Shown: positions 46,460-57,545 of the stretch, piece by piece | Position numbering within the stretch: position 1 is the first letter of the stretch | How the letters are laid out: each line of letters starts with the position of its first letter | Assembly: GCA_017591395.1 (NCBI GenBank) | Contig: WEDG01001504.1 | Coordinates: 45,001-109,000 of the forward strand | DNA from: Schistocephalus solidus | Taxonomy: Eukaryota; Platyhelminthes; Cestoda; Diphyllobothriidea; Diphyllobothriidae | DNA length: 64,000 nucleotides | Direction of reading: 5' to 3' | Notes under the pieces: generated by a model | Told to the model about the DNA's origin: nothing | Databases searched by the model: none | The model's input: only the letters and a program-made list of their open reading frames with translations | Program-made: the position numbers and the translations under genes

Positions 46460-47519
46460 GTAATTGCCAGTATTTTTAGTCAGCATGCTACAGTGAGGAT
46501 TACGGCGAGCCTAGTGGACTTTAAAAATATTTTTGCAGAACAGAGCAATTTTATATTTCCCGCAAATAAAAGATTTATCAAAAGTTTCTGCATGTGTTGT
46601 ATTAATGGAAAAACCTCATAAAAGTACCTTTATACGTATCAAAATATGAAATACAGATAATTTAATACAGCATAAGCAAATTATATTAGATAATTTTTTT
46701 GGTGTGTTTACATGCTATTTTGTATGAGTACTTTGGGCACATGTAGTGTTCTTTTTATATATTCCTTTCTTTAACTTAAGACGTTGGTAAATTATATACA
46801 TCTCTATAAATATGTACGTGTATGACTGAAAAAACTAACTAATACTGTTTTTTTATTATTTATCGATTTGATTTTAAAAATAAATCAAACCTCGCAGGAA
46901 ATTTAAACTTAATTTTTTCAGTGGGAAAATGTGTTTTTTCCGGTTGTAGGAAAACTACCTTTATATTGTAAATAAAAATTTCCGTGGATAACTAATCACA
47001 GCTGGAAAGTAAGAAAATTAGACAAACCTAATTTATCTTAAGAATTATTCCTACGCACGAGTACTAATAGTGAATGTTGATTTGTTTCATACAAACATTG
47101 GTGGGCAGCAATAGTTAACAACGAATCATATCAATTATTCTTCAGGCATCTCAAAATATTCCATAACTTTGGGCTAATAAAAATGTTTTCAAAAGTATAT
47201 GACGAGATCATTGGGAAAATAATTTTATTCCCCTGACGTTGTGAATTCCACCTTGAATCTATCTTCAGAGACGGCATCTAATGGGTAATTCAGAGACATG
47301 GCTTAGAGAATTTATGTTATCCAGGCTATATAATACTGCATACATAGTCCAATGAGCTGTTCCTAATTAATAAAGAGTGATTAATCTCTGCTGTGCCAAT
47401 TGCTTGAAAGCTGGCATATGGGGCTTTATCCGCGGAAATCTCATCAACCACGTTGTACATTGGCGTAATGATTAGTAGGCCACCTGGCTTACCGGCACTG
47501 GCGTTGAAAAATATGTTAC

Positions 47520-47733
47520 CTGCGCGCTCCCGAAGTGGCTGATTGCTTTGTCCAAGTTCAGTCTCAGCACCGCATATAAATTCGGGAGTTCATTGCACTT
47601 GTTAATAGACAGGGGCCATGCAAACCATGATTCAATTAACTCACGACTCACGCTATTTTCACCTCTCGCAAGAATCTTGGTTTCATCAAACTTGAATGTG
47701 CATATGCACCTGTTGACGAAGTTCAGCAAGTAG
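47520..47733 (-). CDS. Candidate exon, minus-strand gene
   Basis: On the minus strand the acceptor is CAGATAAAAATAG (weak pyrimidine tract) and the donor GCGCAG before GTAACA. The frame is open for all 214 bases: YLLNFVNRCICTFKFDETKI, then LARGENSVSRELIESWFAWP, then LSINKCNELPNLYAVLRLNL and DKAISHFGSAQ. It has a well-balanced globular composition. An alternative start after CACATTCAAG, at FDETK, would be phase 0 and join 49405-49576; the end is phase 0 and joins 41952-42152. It lies between two plus-strand exons of another gene, which is unusual. Confidence 0.5.
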
Positions 47734-48038
47734 CTATTTTTATCTGACCACTAGTCGAAGATATTGAATATTTTAATACTCAAGGCACAAGCAAAGTCAT
47801 AAATATTTTTTCAGGGACAGCCAATAATAGCAAAGTAATATTTTTATTATTATTATTCCAATGATTCAATTAATGCAAATTCAAGTAATTTATCGGACAA
47901 TCACAAACGTTTAGAGTGGTAATCCACTGCCTGTAGGACTTGCAAGCCTAACGTGCGGGATTATGCTCCAAAAGCGAAAATATTGCTACTATCGGGCGAC
48001 ATACTGGAATGTATTACTATATTAATATTATTTTTCAG

Positions 48039-48113
48039 TTAAAGCCCCGTTTGAAAGGGAGGATCCACATTTTATTAGTTTGCGGCGTTGTATTAGTTTG
48101 CGACATTGTATTA
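48039..48113 (+). CDS. Candidate exon with 18-bp internal repeats
   Basis: Acceptor AATATTATTTTTCAG and donor TATTA before GTATGTTTC. Two bases, 24 codons and one carried base: after the codon shared with 46459 it reads KAPFEREDPHFISLRRCISL then RHCI. The phase joins both neighbours (46459 upstream, 48855 downstream). The second half is three diverged 18-bp repeats (TTTTATTAGTTTGCGGCG, TTGTATTAGTTTGCGACA, TTGTATTAGTATG...), giving a six-residue protein repeat. It may be an optional exon, since 46459 also joins 48855 directly in phase. Confidence 0.4.
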
Positions 48114-48854
48114 GTATGTTTCTACAGTAGAATAGTTTCTGTCAAAAATAGACACATCATAGCGATCGTGGTGATCTTTTCCTATGAAATATCTTATTGA
48201 TGCAAGAGGTTCAAAATATACGCACGCAATAATGGCTTGTGTAGTTAGAGTATAAAATTGAATATCATCTTATTATCTCCTTTGCTTTCTCACTTACCTG
48301 TTATAAATATTTAATATTTCCATTTAATGAATGGAAACGACACAGAACCTCCAAAGTGTGATACATCTAAGTAGGCCAATTAGTGAGATTGCTATGATAA
48401 AAAAACTAAAGAAAATGTTCCCAAAAGGTGTACAGTATTAGCAAAAACGTTAACAGTAAGATTAAGCTAACTTATTCGGATTCATACGACTACTTTTAAA
48501 AAACATTAATCAAAAGAAAGAATCAAAATCAAAACTATCAAACATAGATCACAAAGAAACTGCTCGTTTCTTAAAATAATTAAAATAATATTGAAAGAGA
48601 TGAGAAGAATAATAACTTTAGCTTTTTTAAGATCTTGCAGTGTAAATTAAAAAATAAATATCCACTGCAAATTCGCATTACTAAAGCATCTCCCATATTC
48701 AGTTATTTGCAGGTTTTTGTTATTTATCGTTAGGAATTATTGACCAAATGGAATAAAAATAAGATGACACGACATTTTTACTGAAAGTAATTTATGTTCT
48801 TAACTCCATACATTACAAACAAAGTTCTCACAATAATATTTTAATATCCATTAG

Positions 48855-49065
48855 GGATGGATTCCGAAGAGGTTCGCACCTACACACAAAAGTTAAACGA
48901 CGACAATGAAAGCTTGCTTATGCAGACCAAATGTCTTCAGAACGAATTGCAATGGTTATCGTCACGCTACACTATCCTGCAATATCAAAACATTTTTCAG
49001 CGATACTTTCATCTAAGACGCTTAGTAAAATCAGTGCTTTACGGCCATGTGGTCGCCGAAATTAT
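48855..49065 (+). CDS. Internal exon of the same coiled-coil-like protein
   Basis: Acceptor TTTTAATATCCATTAG and a perfect donor, ATTAT before GTAAGTTA. Two completing bases plus 69 codons and two carried bases. The peptide begins MDSEEVRTYTQKLNDDNESL, continues LMQTKCLQNELQWLSSR and ends GHVVAEI. The first 45 residues are strongly helical with heptad-like leucines, consistent with a coiled coil. A short terminal exon may follow: acceptor CTTGTTTATATCCAG at about 49298, in phase, reading SLTGYGAICHKTHETK and TAG at about 49348. No name can be given. Confidence 0.55.
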
Positions 49066-49404
49066 GTAAGTTATGTTCTTCTTCTCTTGCAATTGTATTT
49101 CAGCATTATGAAATTTCTTACAACATGGTTATAAAAGTAAGGCTGACATTACAAAAAACGTCATACATTAGAATTTCTCTGGTAATTATAGAACGAAATG
49201 TTTGAGCATACCAAGGTACTATTTAAATAGAATTAACCCAGCGAAGAGAACTTTTTACAAATTGATAATAACAACAATCTTCTTGTTTATATCCAGCAGT
49301 TTAACAGGCTACGGCGCAATATGTCACAAAACTCATGAAACAAAGTAGAGGTCAGAAAGTAATACGCGTCTGTTGATAGTAACGGTTTTATTCGCAGCAC
49401 TTAC

Positions 49405-49576
49405 TGAAGGAAAGGAGAGCGCCAATATAACCTTAAACATATCCAATGTGTTCATTGGGGTCAGCATTCGCAGCGGGTTTAGTAGAGCGACACAATAATT
49501 TGTTCTACCAACATTTGTGTGGCTTAAAACAGGCAGTGGCTTTATGTCACGCAGATTACTATGTCCAAGGTCATTC
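49405..49576 (-). CDS. Candidate exon, minus-strand gene
   Basis: Acceptor GCGTCAATTCAACTAG and a perfect donor, TTCA before GTAAGTGC. One completing base and 57 codons, ending in phase 0: NDLGHSNLRDIKPLPVLSHT, then NVGRTNYCVALLNPLRMLTP, then MNTLDMFKVILALSFPS. It is helical and hydrophobic towards the end. The first base completes AGG with the two bases carried from the exon at 49760-49886 if that exon is read in its second frame. Family unknown. Confidence 0.45.
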
Positions 49577-49759
49577 CTAGTTGAATTGACGCACATTTGT
49601 ATAAACCATCGACAGGAGCAAGAATGAGGCAGACTATGGGTGATTTTCATTACCAAAATAAAACAGATGCGTTTTTAAACTACTGCGGCGTCATAATATT
49701 CGCGAATCTGAAAGTTGCCATTCGGCCTGATGATTGGGTCCCCCTGCGGGTCTGATAAC

Positions 49760-49886
49760 CTGGAATTTAAAGCCTTCCTTAACGAACACAATGGATAAAA
49801 AGGGTAACGATGGCGTGTAATGAGCTCGCGTATTGCACAGTGACTTAAACTTCGTTCCATGAGTGTTGTTGCACGTTGCGTCATGG
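49760..49886 (-). CDS. Candidate exon, minus-strand gene, frame uncertain
   Basis: Bounded on the minus strand by AGAACGTTAACCAG and, after TTCCAG, GTTATC. Two frames are open. The one that joins the next exon in phase reads MTQRATTLMERSLSHCAIRE then LITRHRYPFYPLCSLRKALN. The other reads NTRAHYTPSLPFLSIVFVKE and runs on 20 codons past the donor. GC is clearly above the flanks. I prefer the first because of phase, but the choice rests on that alone. Confidence 0.4.
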
Positions 49887-50470
49887 CTGGTTAACGTTCT
49901 ATTGCCCATTTCTTTGCATAAAAGTTACTTAAGGAACTTCGTTCTTACTTAAGGTTGTTCATCTAAACTACCGCAAGCCATAGCGGATTATTTCTCTCAC
50001 AAACTCCTCACTGATTCAGGTTCATGATATTTAGCATTTAGAAAATTTCATTTGATGGCTAAGTTCACGTTCGCTTCATGATTATTCCGATATCACACCG
50101 TTTAAAATAGGAGTTCCTGTATAAATCGGTAAAGCCACCCAAATAAATAAACCCATTAAAAATGTATCAAATAAAACTTAACAAATATCATTAGGCTGTT
50201 ATATTCCCATTCTCCCTGCTTATAAATAAAGTAATTTTTCAGAACTGTAAACTGGTGCACATCAGATTATGGGTGAGATAGAGCCGTCAATTTGCGCACT
50301 GGCCTGTAGATCTGGAAAACCATTTATTTATACTAATCAAATCTAAAACTTTGAAATAATGCTCTAACAACATTGCATTTTTATTCTAAAGCATTCTTTC
50401 CCGTTATTTACATGAAATCTTCTCTTCACGGCTCCTTGACTGAAACCCGACTGTGCATAACAAAGATTAC

Positions 50471-50566
50471 AAATAGAAGCACAGAGCTCTTTGAATTTGC
50501 ACGGAACATCAATGCATAACAGCAGGGTATTGCTTCCTGGAGTGAATGCTCATTGAAAATGTTACC
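50471..50566 (-). CDS. Candidate exon, minus-strand gene
   Basis: It has one of the best acceptors in the window: on the minus strand CTTTTCTAACCCCTATATTTACGTTTCAG. The following frame, phase 0, matches the phase-0 end of 50755-50918 and reads GNIFNEHSLQEAIPCCYALM then FRANSKSSVLLF. The donor is uncertain: GTAATC at the stated low end, or GTGCAA at 50503, which would carry one base and join 49760-49886 in phase. Confidence 0.4.
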
Positions 50567-50754
50567 CTGAAACGTAAATATAGGGGTTAGAAAAGGAAAA
50601 AGTTAACTCCAAACACAATGATGAAAAAATCTGGGCCTGGAGATTATTAGGGCAATTGAAGATTGACCATATGGTCTGTATGCTTGTATAGATAGGGTTT
50701 TTCACGTCATAGATATGCTGATTTCAGGATGCGCAAGCTTCGAGTTGTTCGTAC

Positions 50755-50918
50755 CTGAGTAATCAGTTGAATAGTTGTTTCGGTGTCAGCAGAGTGACAA
50801 CCATCTAGCAGATGTTTTGTTATAAAAAACTGGGGATTTGAGTTTTTTTGTTTTATGAGCCATTTAGACCAATACTCAACGCCCGGGCTGCTGACAGCCT
50901 TTAGGTTCTTCCAATTTT
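50755..50918 (-). CDS. Candidate exon, minus-strand gene
   Basis: The minus-strand frame reads NWKNLKAVSSPGVEYWSKWL, then IKQKNSNPQFFITKHLLDGC and HSADTETTIQLITQ, ending in phase 0 before GTACGAAC, a good donor. The two-base start after GCGGCTGCAAG completes the codon carried from 52812-53011. The acceptor lacks a strong pyrimidine tract. Tryptophan-rich, soluble-protein composition; family unknown. Confidence 0.5.
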
Positions 50919-50999
50919 CTTGCAGCCGCAAGTGCACGTGAATTCATACACACGATATTGAGTGGCCTGCATAGGGAATGCATAATTTGCACGTTAATC

Positions 51000-52811
51000 G
51001 GAATAACTTTAGTAGGACTGATGATTTAGGAGTTTTATTTAATTTATTTGATTTAAAGGGCAATTTGAACCGTTAATTATATGGCTGCAAAAAACAAGAG
51101 TATGCAACAAAGTGTATGCTGGTTTTTAGAATGTTAATGCTTTTGGAGATAACAACGTCACATTTCGCCAACTGTTCAGTGTTTATTACGTTGCGACTGA
51201 GTTTTGAAATAAATTCTGATGTTTTTAAAAGTCTCCTATAGACCAGCAAATACATATTACAGCAGAATTCGTTAGTTTCTAACTTTAATCAAGCAAGAGA
51301 CATTCTGCATAGAATGTTAAAAAATAACATGCACTGGGTATAATTAAAAGTGCATGAGCTAGAAAACTCTGTCATTTCATGTTAAATTTAATTTATTTTT
51401 AAGCGTTTTTTTACTACATGGGAAATTAACAATTGTTAAGACAACTAAAGAATGCTTACTGAAATAAGCAGCCAGATAATTTCTTATCGAAGTATATTAT
51501 CTGCGCAAATGGACTGATTACCGTTTATGCCTGGCACAAGTTAAATACATGTTTTATTTAATACGAAGCAAGTTTAAATGAAGGTGGTTTAAAAGGTTTC
51601 TCTTTCGAATTTAAGTTTTTGATATATATTTTAAACTTATAATGGTAATGACCGACATCTAATGGGCTAAAAGACCATCAGCAGGTACTTTAACGTCTCT
51701 GTAAACCTTCTTTAAGTCAATGAATGGGTATATTTTAGTTAAACACAAGCGAAAATGTCTATAAATTAAAAGCATGTGTACGTTGAGCCATTTTAACAAG
51801 TTTCAACTTTTCTAGGATGATGTGTTATTGACTCACTAATGTAGGGCAGATTATGATGACATTAAAGGAAATATCAGGATAAGCAGTATAAGTCATGCGA
51901 TACACCGTATTATTTAACCTTTCATGGGCACATCATATGAGATATTATTTTTGCACATCTATATTGTACAAATTATCACCGCTCTTTAAGTTAAACAACG
52001 ATTTATAAATTAACATCCATCCTTGTTTATTTTTTTCGTTGTCTAGGCAACTATTCCCTCTTTATAACTTGATAAGCTTGTTTATAAGTAATAAAAATTG
52101 AAGCTAAATAAGGAAAGGTTAAGACGACTTGTAACCTAATTCTAACCTTTTCTAGCTTCCCTTGAATTAATTCGTCATCTTTTTCTGTTTAAATTAGGAC
52201 CTGCCTAAATCTAATAACCTAGGAATCCAAATAATTACTAACACTTTTTAAAGCAATGCAAATTAACATTAATATTGCGGAAAGACTAACTGTAGTTTGA
52301 ACGAAAATCTTGGTAATACTAGAAAATTATTCCATTCATTTCTACACGCCATCTTTATGTTGTAGAAGTGACCAAGCATGAGTTGCCTATATTTTGTCAC
52401 ATGTTTATTTGCTAACTCGTGTCGTTGGATCTTGTTGACGAGAAGGTATCATGTCCGTGTTTGTATAAAGTGTGTTGTTGTTCTTAAAAGCCTTCCTTTG
52501 GGGATCCTGGATTGCCATTTATTTATAATATAAGTCTAGTTTGATGCGCTTTCAGATTATCTTTAATTTCATCTAGCATCTTTTTCGTCTACATGTTACC
52601 TGTCTTAATTCTAATGCAATATCGAGCATATTGCCATATCATTTATTATTTAAATACGCACATTATGGGATGGGCTTTAACGTGGTGAAATTTGCACAGG
52701 TTATTTATCTCATGTATACGCTTTAAAATTTGTAAGTTATGTAGTCAAATCCGCAAAATTAATTTAACATATGCAAAAAAATAAACTGGTGACATAAATA
52801 GGGAGACCTAC
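51000..52811. other. Probable intron sequence
   Basis: AT-rich interval between minus-strand exon candidates. No further exon, repeat or mobile element recognised. Confidence 0.45.
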
Positions 52812-53011
52812 CATAGCAAGTGTCTTGTTCTAGATGAGTTGGAACACGAGAAGACATACACCCTCTCATACGGCAGATTGCTTCATTCCAGGGCAGTGAC
52901 CATCCTCCTGTCCCAACCCTTATTTCCCTTGGAATTAGGTACAAGACCGTGTCATACGTTTGACCGTATTTACCCCCATTATGAAGTCGATCATGCCGCT
53001 TGATTATATGT
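52812..53011 (-). CDS. Best-supported exon of the minus-strand gene
   Basis: Acceptor CAATTGATACCTCAG and donor GCTATG before GTAGGTC on the minus strand. One base, 66 codons and one carried base, with GC near half against an AT-rich background. It reads HIIKRHDRLHNGGKYGQTYD, then TVLYLIPREIRVGTGGWSLP, then WNEAICRMRGCMSSRVPTHL and EQDTCY. The alternation of hydrophobic strand (TVLYLIP) and charged turns looks like a folded domain. Its end joins 50755-50918 in phase. I cannot assign a family; a profile search is the decisive test. Confidence 0.6.
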
Positions 53012-53932
53012 CTGAGGTATCAATTGAACGCATTAACAAATTGATCCAAAATTAGGTGGGGTCATAGACTGGCTTCGTTTTGGTAACAAGGAGACTTTAA
53101 AAGCGCGGGAGAATGAAATTAACACCAGACGATCGGTAAGTTTACGTTATTACTCAGTGTCCCATCAGACAGCTTAGTTGCACCATTAGATTATCCGAGA
53201 GACAGAGAAACTTTACTTAAACTGAATTAGCGTTGAATGGAATTGAGGTAAATTTTTTTCCAATAACTTATTCACGCACAAATTGGCCTCTCTGTGAAAT
53301 GGAATGAAGCGCGTCAGTTCATGTTGGACTGTGCTCTGTGGGCATCATTAATTAAGTCTTATAAAAGTTCATTGGTCCATCGCAGTAAACATCAAGCGTT
53401 GCATACTCCGTTAAGTTTTAAATGCTCACTATGCAACAAGCGTTTGTGGTTGACGTAAAAAGTTTTAGTTCTTTTCCTGGACGTGCTCCAATTTTGAATT
53501 AAAGAATCTAAACCAATCACACTTTATTTCTCATTTTAAAACATCTTGCCGTTTCCGAACTGTCTTATTTATAAAAAGCTTAAGTTACAAGGTTTAGGAA
53601 ACTCCTTCGTGAATGAAATTCCCGTTAAAATGGTTTAAAATGATATACTTATTTTTATGGATATACAATGATTGACAAAATAATTGCTTTCATAAATTTG
53701 TGTTTACTTTTCTTTGATAATCTAAAGCAGCCATGTCATATGTTACACTTTACTACAACATTATTTAGAAGATTTTTAACTTATTTGTTTCCTAAAATAA
53801 AACCGATTTATAATTTCCTTTATTTGAATACATAATCGGAGGGATCCCTACTGCCTATTTTATGTTTTCTTTTTCGAATCGCCCGTGTTTGAAGGAATTA
53901 AATGTCATCCCTCAAAATCTTTCCCAACTGAC

Positions 53933-54072
53933 CTCAGCTAACTGGCCAAAAAGAGATACGTTTCGCATATGGAATGTGCGGTTACAGAAATAATCGAATT
54001 TGGACATATCAACGAAGGACTGCCAACGGAATTTCTCAGCATACAAAATCATTTTTTCTTGCTGGCTCACGG
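53933..54072 (-). CDS. Candidate exon, minus-strand gene
   Basis: On the minus strand after GTGGTTCTACGTCCAG the frame reads VSQQEKMILYAEKFRWQSFV, then DMSKFDYFCNRTFHMRNVSL and FGQLAE, ending in phase 0 before GTCAGT. The two-base start is compatible with a one-base carry from an alternative donor (GGAAG before GTCAGA) inside the exon at 54402-54633. It does not join 52812-53011 directly, so at least one exon between them is missing. Confidence 0.4.
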
Positions 54073-54401
54073 CTGGACGTAGAACCACTTTGTAACTCCT
54101 CATTAATTTGTTATAACTTTTGAAGCTTTTAGTACTTAATCCTTTTAAAAAGTTAAACCAATGCTTGACCCAATTTTCTTTAATTATAATTGCCGACAGC
54201 TTTAACTGAAAATAATGTTTGGAATATGCGTGTGTGTGGCAGAGAGCTGCTTTTTACCTTGTGGGGATTAACAAACGTACTTTCTGGGCAAAATATACTG
54301 ATAACATCTACAAGACTACAAGATGCCAATCAATAGAATATTTTGTGGAAGTCATAATAGTGATAAGGAAATGAGATAAACTTTCTCTGACTTATTAGTA
54401 C

Positions 54402-54633
54402 CTCCTGTCGCTCATACATCTGACCTTCCAGCTGCAAAGATTGGACACCTTCAGAAATGATTAAATCAACAAGGAATTTTTGAAACTGATGCGTTTGGGA
54501 TTTATGTGTGGTATATTTAGAAGAGTCACTGTAGTTTACTGAAAATTCACTGTCAAGGGATCTCAACTGAGCGTGGACGCATTGTCTGACCAGGCTGGTT
54601 ATCCAGTCTACACATGCTACCTGCGATCTACCT
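54402..54633 (-). CDS. Candidate exon, minus-strand gene
   Basis: Acceptor TGAGTGCATTTTAG, donor GACAGGAG before GTACTA on the minus strand. One completing base and 77 codons: GRSQVACVDWITSLVRQCVH, then AQLRSLDSEFSVNYSDSSKY, then TTHKSQTHQFQKFLVDLIIS, ending EGVQSLQLEGQMYERQE. The helical ends and a Ser/Thr/His-rich middle look like real protein. The first base completes CAA with the two bases carried from 54798-54982, so the two splice in phase. Confidence 0.5.
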
Positions 54634-54797
54634 CTAAAATGCACTCACATGGAAGTATCGCATGCTTAAATTCAAATTGACTGAGGATCAGACAAGGCAA
54701 AGTACATGGCGTTTTGTCAGGTCACCGCCTAATCAGCGCCACGTATGCACTAGGATCTATCCGCGGTAAAAGCATTTAGTTCGAAAATATTTGACAC

Positions 54798-54982
54798 TGC
54801 CAGCTAGAATAATTATGAAGGTTCAAGAAATGCGCTGATATTATTTGAGGATGGTTCTTTTTAATAAAAGCACCCAAGAACTCATGTACTGGACAGATTG
54901 ACTGAACGTGCAGTCTGAAACATGTAGGCATCACACCATTATACCAGACTTTGTCCATGCATCCGTTTCTGCCAGCTATAGT
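54798..54982 (-). CDS. Candidate exon, minus-strand gene
   Basis: On the minus strand after GAAAACACTCGATTGCAG the frame reads TIAGRNGCMDKVWYNGVMPT, then CFRLHVQSICPVHEFLGAFI, then KKNHPQIISAHFLNLHNYSS, and leaves by TGGCA before GTGTCA, carrying two bases. Starts in phase 0, matching the exon at 56639-56711 upstream, and ends in phase with 54402-54633. The donor is mediocre, and an earlier one (GTACAT) is possible. Unknown family. Confidence 0.45.
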
Positions 54983-55120
54983 CTGCAATCGAGTGTTTTC
55001 TCCTACAAGGACTAAGCAAGCACAGATCTAGTCGGCGTCTCAGAAAAAAGTTCTGAATATAAAGGCAACTACATTATTCAGAATAGTAAAATATGCTCGT
55101 TGGGACAGGACTTTTATCAG

Positions 55121-55306
55121 TCAGATGATTTGAAGTGTCACTCGAATACATCTTCAGAAACAGTCAACGAAAAAGAATGGAGTGAAACCGTCTCAGGCAT
55201 GTGTAGGTTTTGCGTCGACGCATCCGATTTCACATCTGAAAAAAATTGGGGGACGGGCTCAAAAATTTACGAGTACAATCTTACTATTGCATGCTTAGTA
55301 CCTCAG
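55121..55306 (+). CDS. Candidate exon, plus strand
   Basis: Acceptor GGACAGGACTTTTATCAG and donor GTACCTCAG before GTCAAA. Exactly 62 codons, phase 0 at both ends: SDDLKCHSNTSSETVNEKEW, then SETVSGMCRFCVDASDFTSE, then KNWGTGSKIYEYNLTIACLV and PQ. If the donor is not used the frame stops five codons later at 55321, making it terminal. The MCRFC pair could be half of a zinc-binding site but no partner pair is seen. It lies between two minus-strand exon candidates, so one of the two strands may be wrong here. Confidence 0.4.
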
Positions 55307-56638
55307 GTCAAATTTAATTGAGCTGTATAGATGAAGACAAATTACTTTCTTTAGTTAACAAAAATTACGGTCAAAAGGAATGCAATTAAGTTCATCCTGT
55401 AGATCCAAATATGTAATTAAAAACCTCCGGTAATGCTGTATGAAAAGAAAGTAGGCAGTAAGCCTTGTTTTGGTTGTCAGTTTTTTTGGTTGAAATTATT
55501 AAGTAAATCGGGAAACCTTTTCTATAAATTAACCTGCTTACATACATGCCCATGTTAAAATTGAAATCGTATTTTGCAAGACGAATAACAGGCTGCAGTG
55601 CAGGTGAAATAAGGAAACTTATTCATGAAGGAAAAATCAAGGCGAAACAACCTGGCTCCATTGTTCACCATATAGAAAGGATTGAGAAAAGAGAAAATGA
55701 CTTTAGGAAGAAATAAGGTGTCTAACCTGTGAGGATAGCTGTCGCCTTGGCTTTAAATCGTGGAGCATGAGGAAAGAGTTGTTCTTTAAGAAAGGACGAC
55801 GATATGTGAAAAATATGCCTCATGTGTCCTGACACAAACGCCAGATCAGATTTTCTGTAAAGAAACGGACAGGCGGAGGAGGGGGAGAGGAAGGTAGATG
55901 GAGCACATGTTGACTCTCATTTTAATATAATTCAGGTGGAAGCCACCATCTTCGCTACACCATGGTGTGGTGCACACGGTAAATCTTGTCGCAATCGACG
56001 ATCGAAATGTCGATAAGGGAACAATAATCGGTACGGTGGCCAAATGTAGACAACAGGGAAATCATAAATAATATTTTTAATTTAAAAGGCATATCGTGTG
56101 CATGAACGTATATCCAAGTGACTCGATATGGTAAATAACTGTAGGAATAGTTGGGATAAATTTCGAACGGATTTCGCGAGCATACTATTTAAGTAGGCTG
56201 CAATATGATAGCAGTTTATGGAGCAGAACAATTATTGAAAAGAATGACCAGTCAAAGTCGGGAGGGGATTTCCATTAGCCTCTTCTGTTGGCTACGTATA
56301 TATCCGACAAGAGCGAATTGAGATGTGAAATCAATCGTGTATCGGAAATAGATTGAAAAAGTTTCATTATGTAATAGTTGCGCTGGTCGCTTTGATACTG
56401 ATATGTATTTCAAGGTGTTCAAAAGCCTCTCTTGGACATGACCGGATGAGAAAGTACGCACATAGTCAGAGATTATGCGTTATTGACTTTTCTTTTCCAC
56501 CTTTTGCTCTTTTTCATCTATCATTTACTCCTAGCTTCGTATAGTTAACTGTATTCAGCAATGACTGCCCGAAGATTTTCACTTTTTTGCTGCTAATCAT
56601 GTGCACAGGTCTACCATTTGTCATGACTTGATTCTTAC

Positions 56639-56711
56639 CTGTGTGCTTGGAGTATCATTGTTATCCACCTTACCTCTGGGTGAATGTAGCAATCTTATTT
56701 TAAATGAACTT
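56639..56711 (-). CDS. Candidate exon, minus-strand gene (most upstream seen)
   Basis: On the minus strand the segment ends at CACACAG before GTAAGAATC, a near-perfect donor. The frame reads SSFKIRLLHSPRGKVDNNDT then PSTQ, ending in phase 0 and so joining 54798-54982. The acceptor (GCACGTTAAAG) is weak, so the start is uncertain. No start codon or promoter was found upstream. Confidence 0.38.
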
Positions 56712-57189
56712 CTTTAACGTGCGCGCACCGCGCAGTCTAAAGACATAAGCGCTGCAACAGAATTTTATTAAATTCAGAATATTATAAATTTTCAGCATAT
56801 CACTTGCATCGAATCTACAAACAAGCGGCTGGCAATATGAAATTGCCTCTCATTCATACACGAACAAATAATATAGAATGCACACTCCATTGCATAAAAC
56901 TTTATATTTTACTGTGCTTCGTTCGAAAAACTATCTCCCAGGCTTTAACTGCATGAATAAAATAAATGATATATTGACGTTTATTAGCTGTTTTTACGAA
57001 AAAAATGACACATGGAGCTGCATAGTATGATAATCATGCCAATATAACAGTGTTTATTGTAAATTCTTTTGTAGGAAATTCGATGCACGAATATAGCGCT
57101 TTATTGAAACAGGTATAAAGGATGACTGAATATCTTCAAGCATGCGAAACTTGCTTAAACTGATTAAGTTTGATGGCTCAGTTCTTTTA

Positions 57190-57545
57190 TACAAAGTTCT
57201 AAGGCATTAGGGAAAATGTGTGGCAAAATGTCACATTCCAGAAGAACAAGCAAAGAAGAAACGGGTTTTTCGTTTGACCAGGCAAAGTAAAAGACGAGCG
57301 GAGAATTTATTGAAGACTATACTTTTGATTCAAACTTGGTCAATTAATATGTTGCTCAAGCGCCGGTTTACGGAGCCCTGTGCAATCACTTCCAGCCCAG
57401 CGTTAGTGCTGTCTGATCGGCCCCAGGGACCTTTATAAGTTTTATTTGTTGCTGCTGCTGTTTTATCTCTGACGATGGACTCCTGCAGGCGTTTGAAAGC
57501 TCAGACAAATAAGAGCATGGTTTCAGCGAGCGAATAACCTACTTC
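57190..57545 (+). mobile_element. Possible Penelope-like element 3' end with hammerhead-like fold
   Basis: A frame at 57220-57438 contains RQSKRRAENLLKTILLIQTW then SINML, resembling the end of the GIY-YIG endonuclease of Penelope-like elements (a charged helix followed by a SIN motif). About 35 bases after its stop comes CTGACGATGGACTCCTGC then AGGCGTTTGAAAGCTCAGAC and AAATAAG. CTGACGA and GAAA are the two hammerhead core boxes, separated by a hairpin (GGACTCC with GGCGTTT around TGCA; one mismatch and GU pairs). Such motifs are known at Penelope-like element ends. The stem III side lacks a clear UH cleavage site, so activity is doubtful. Confidence 0.35.
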
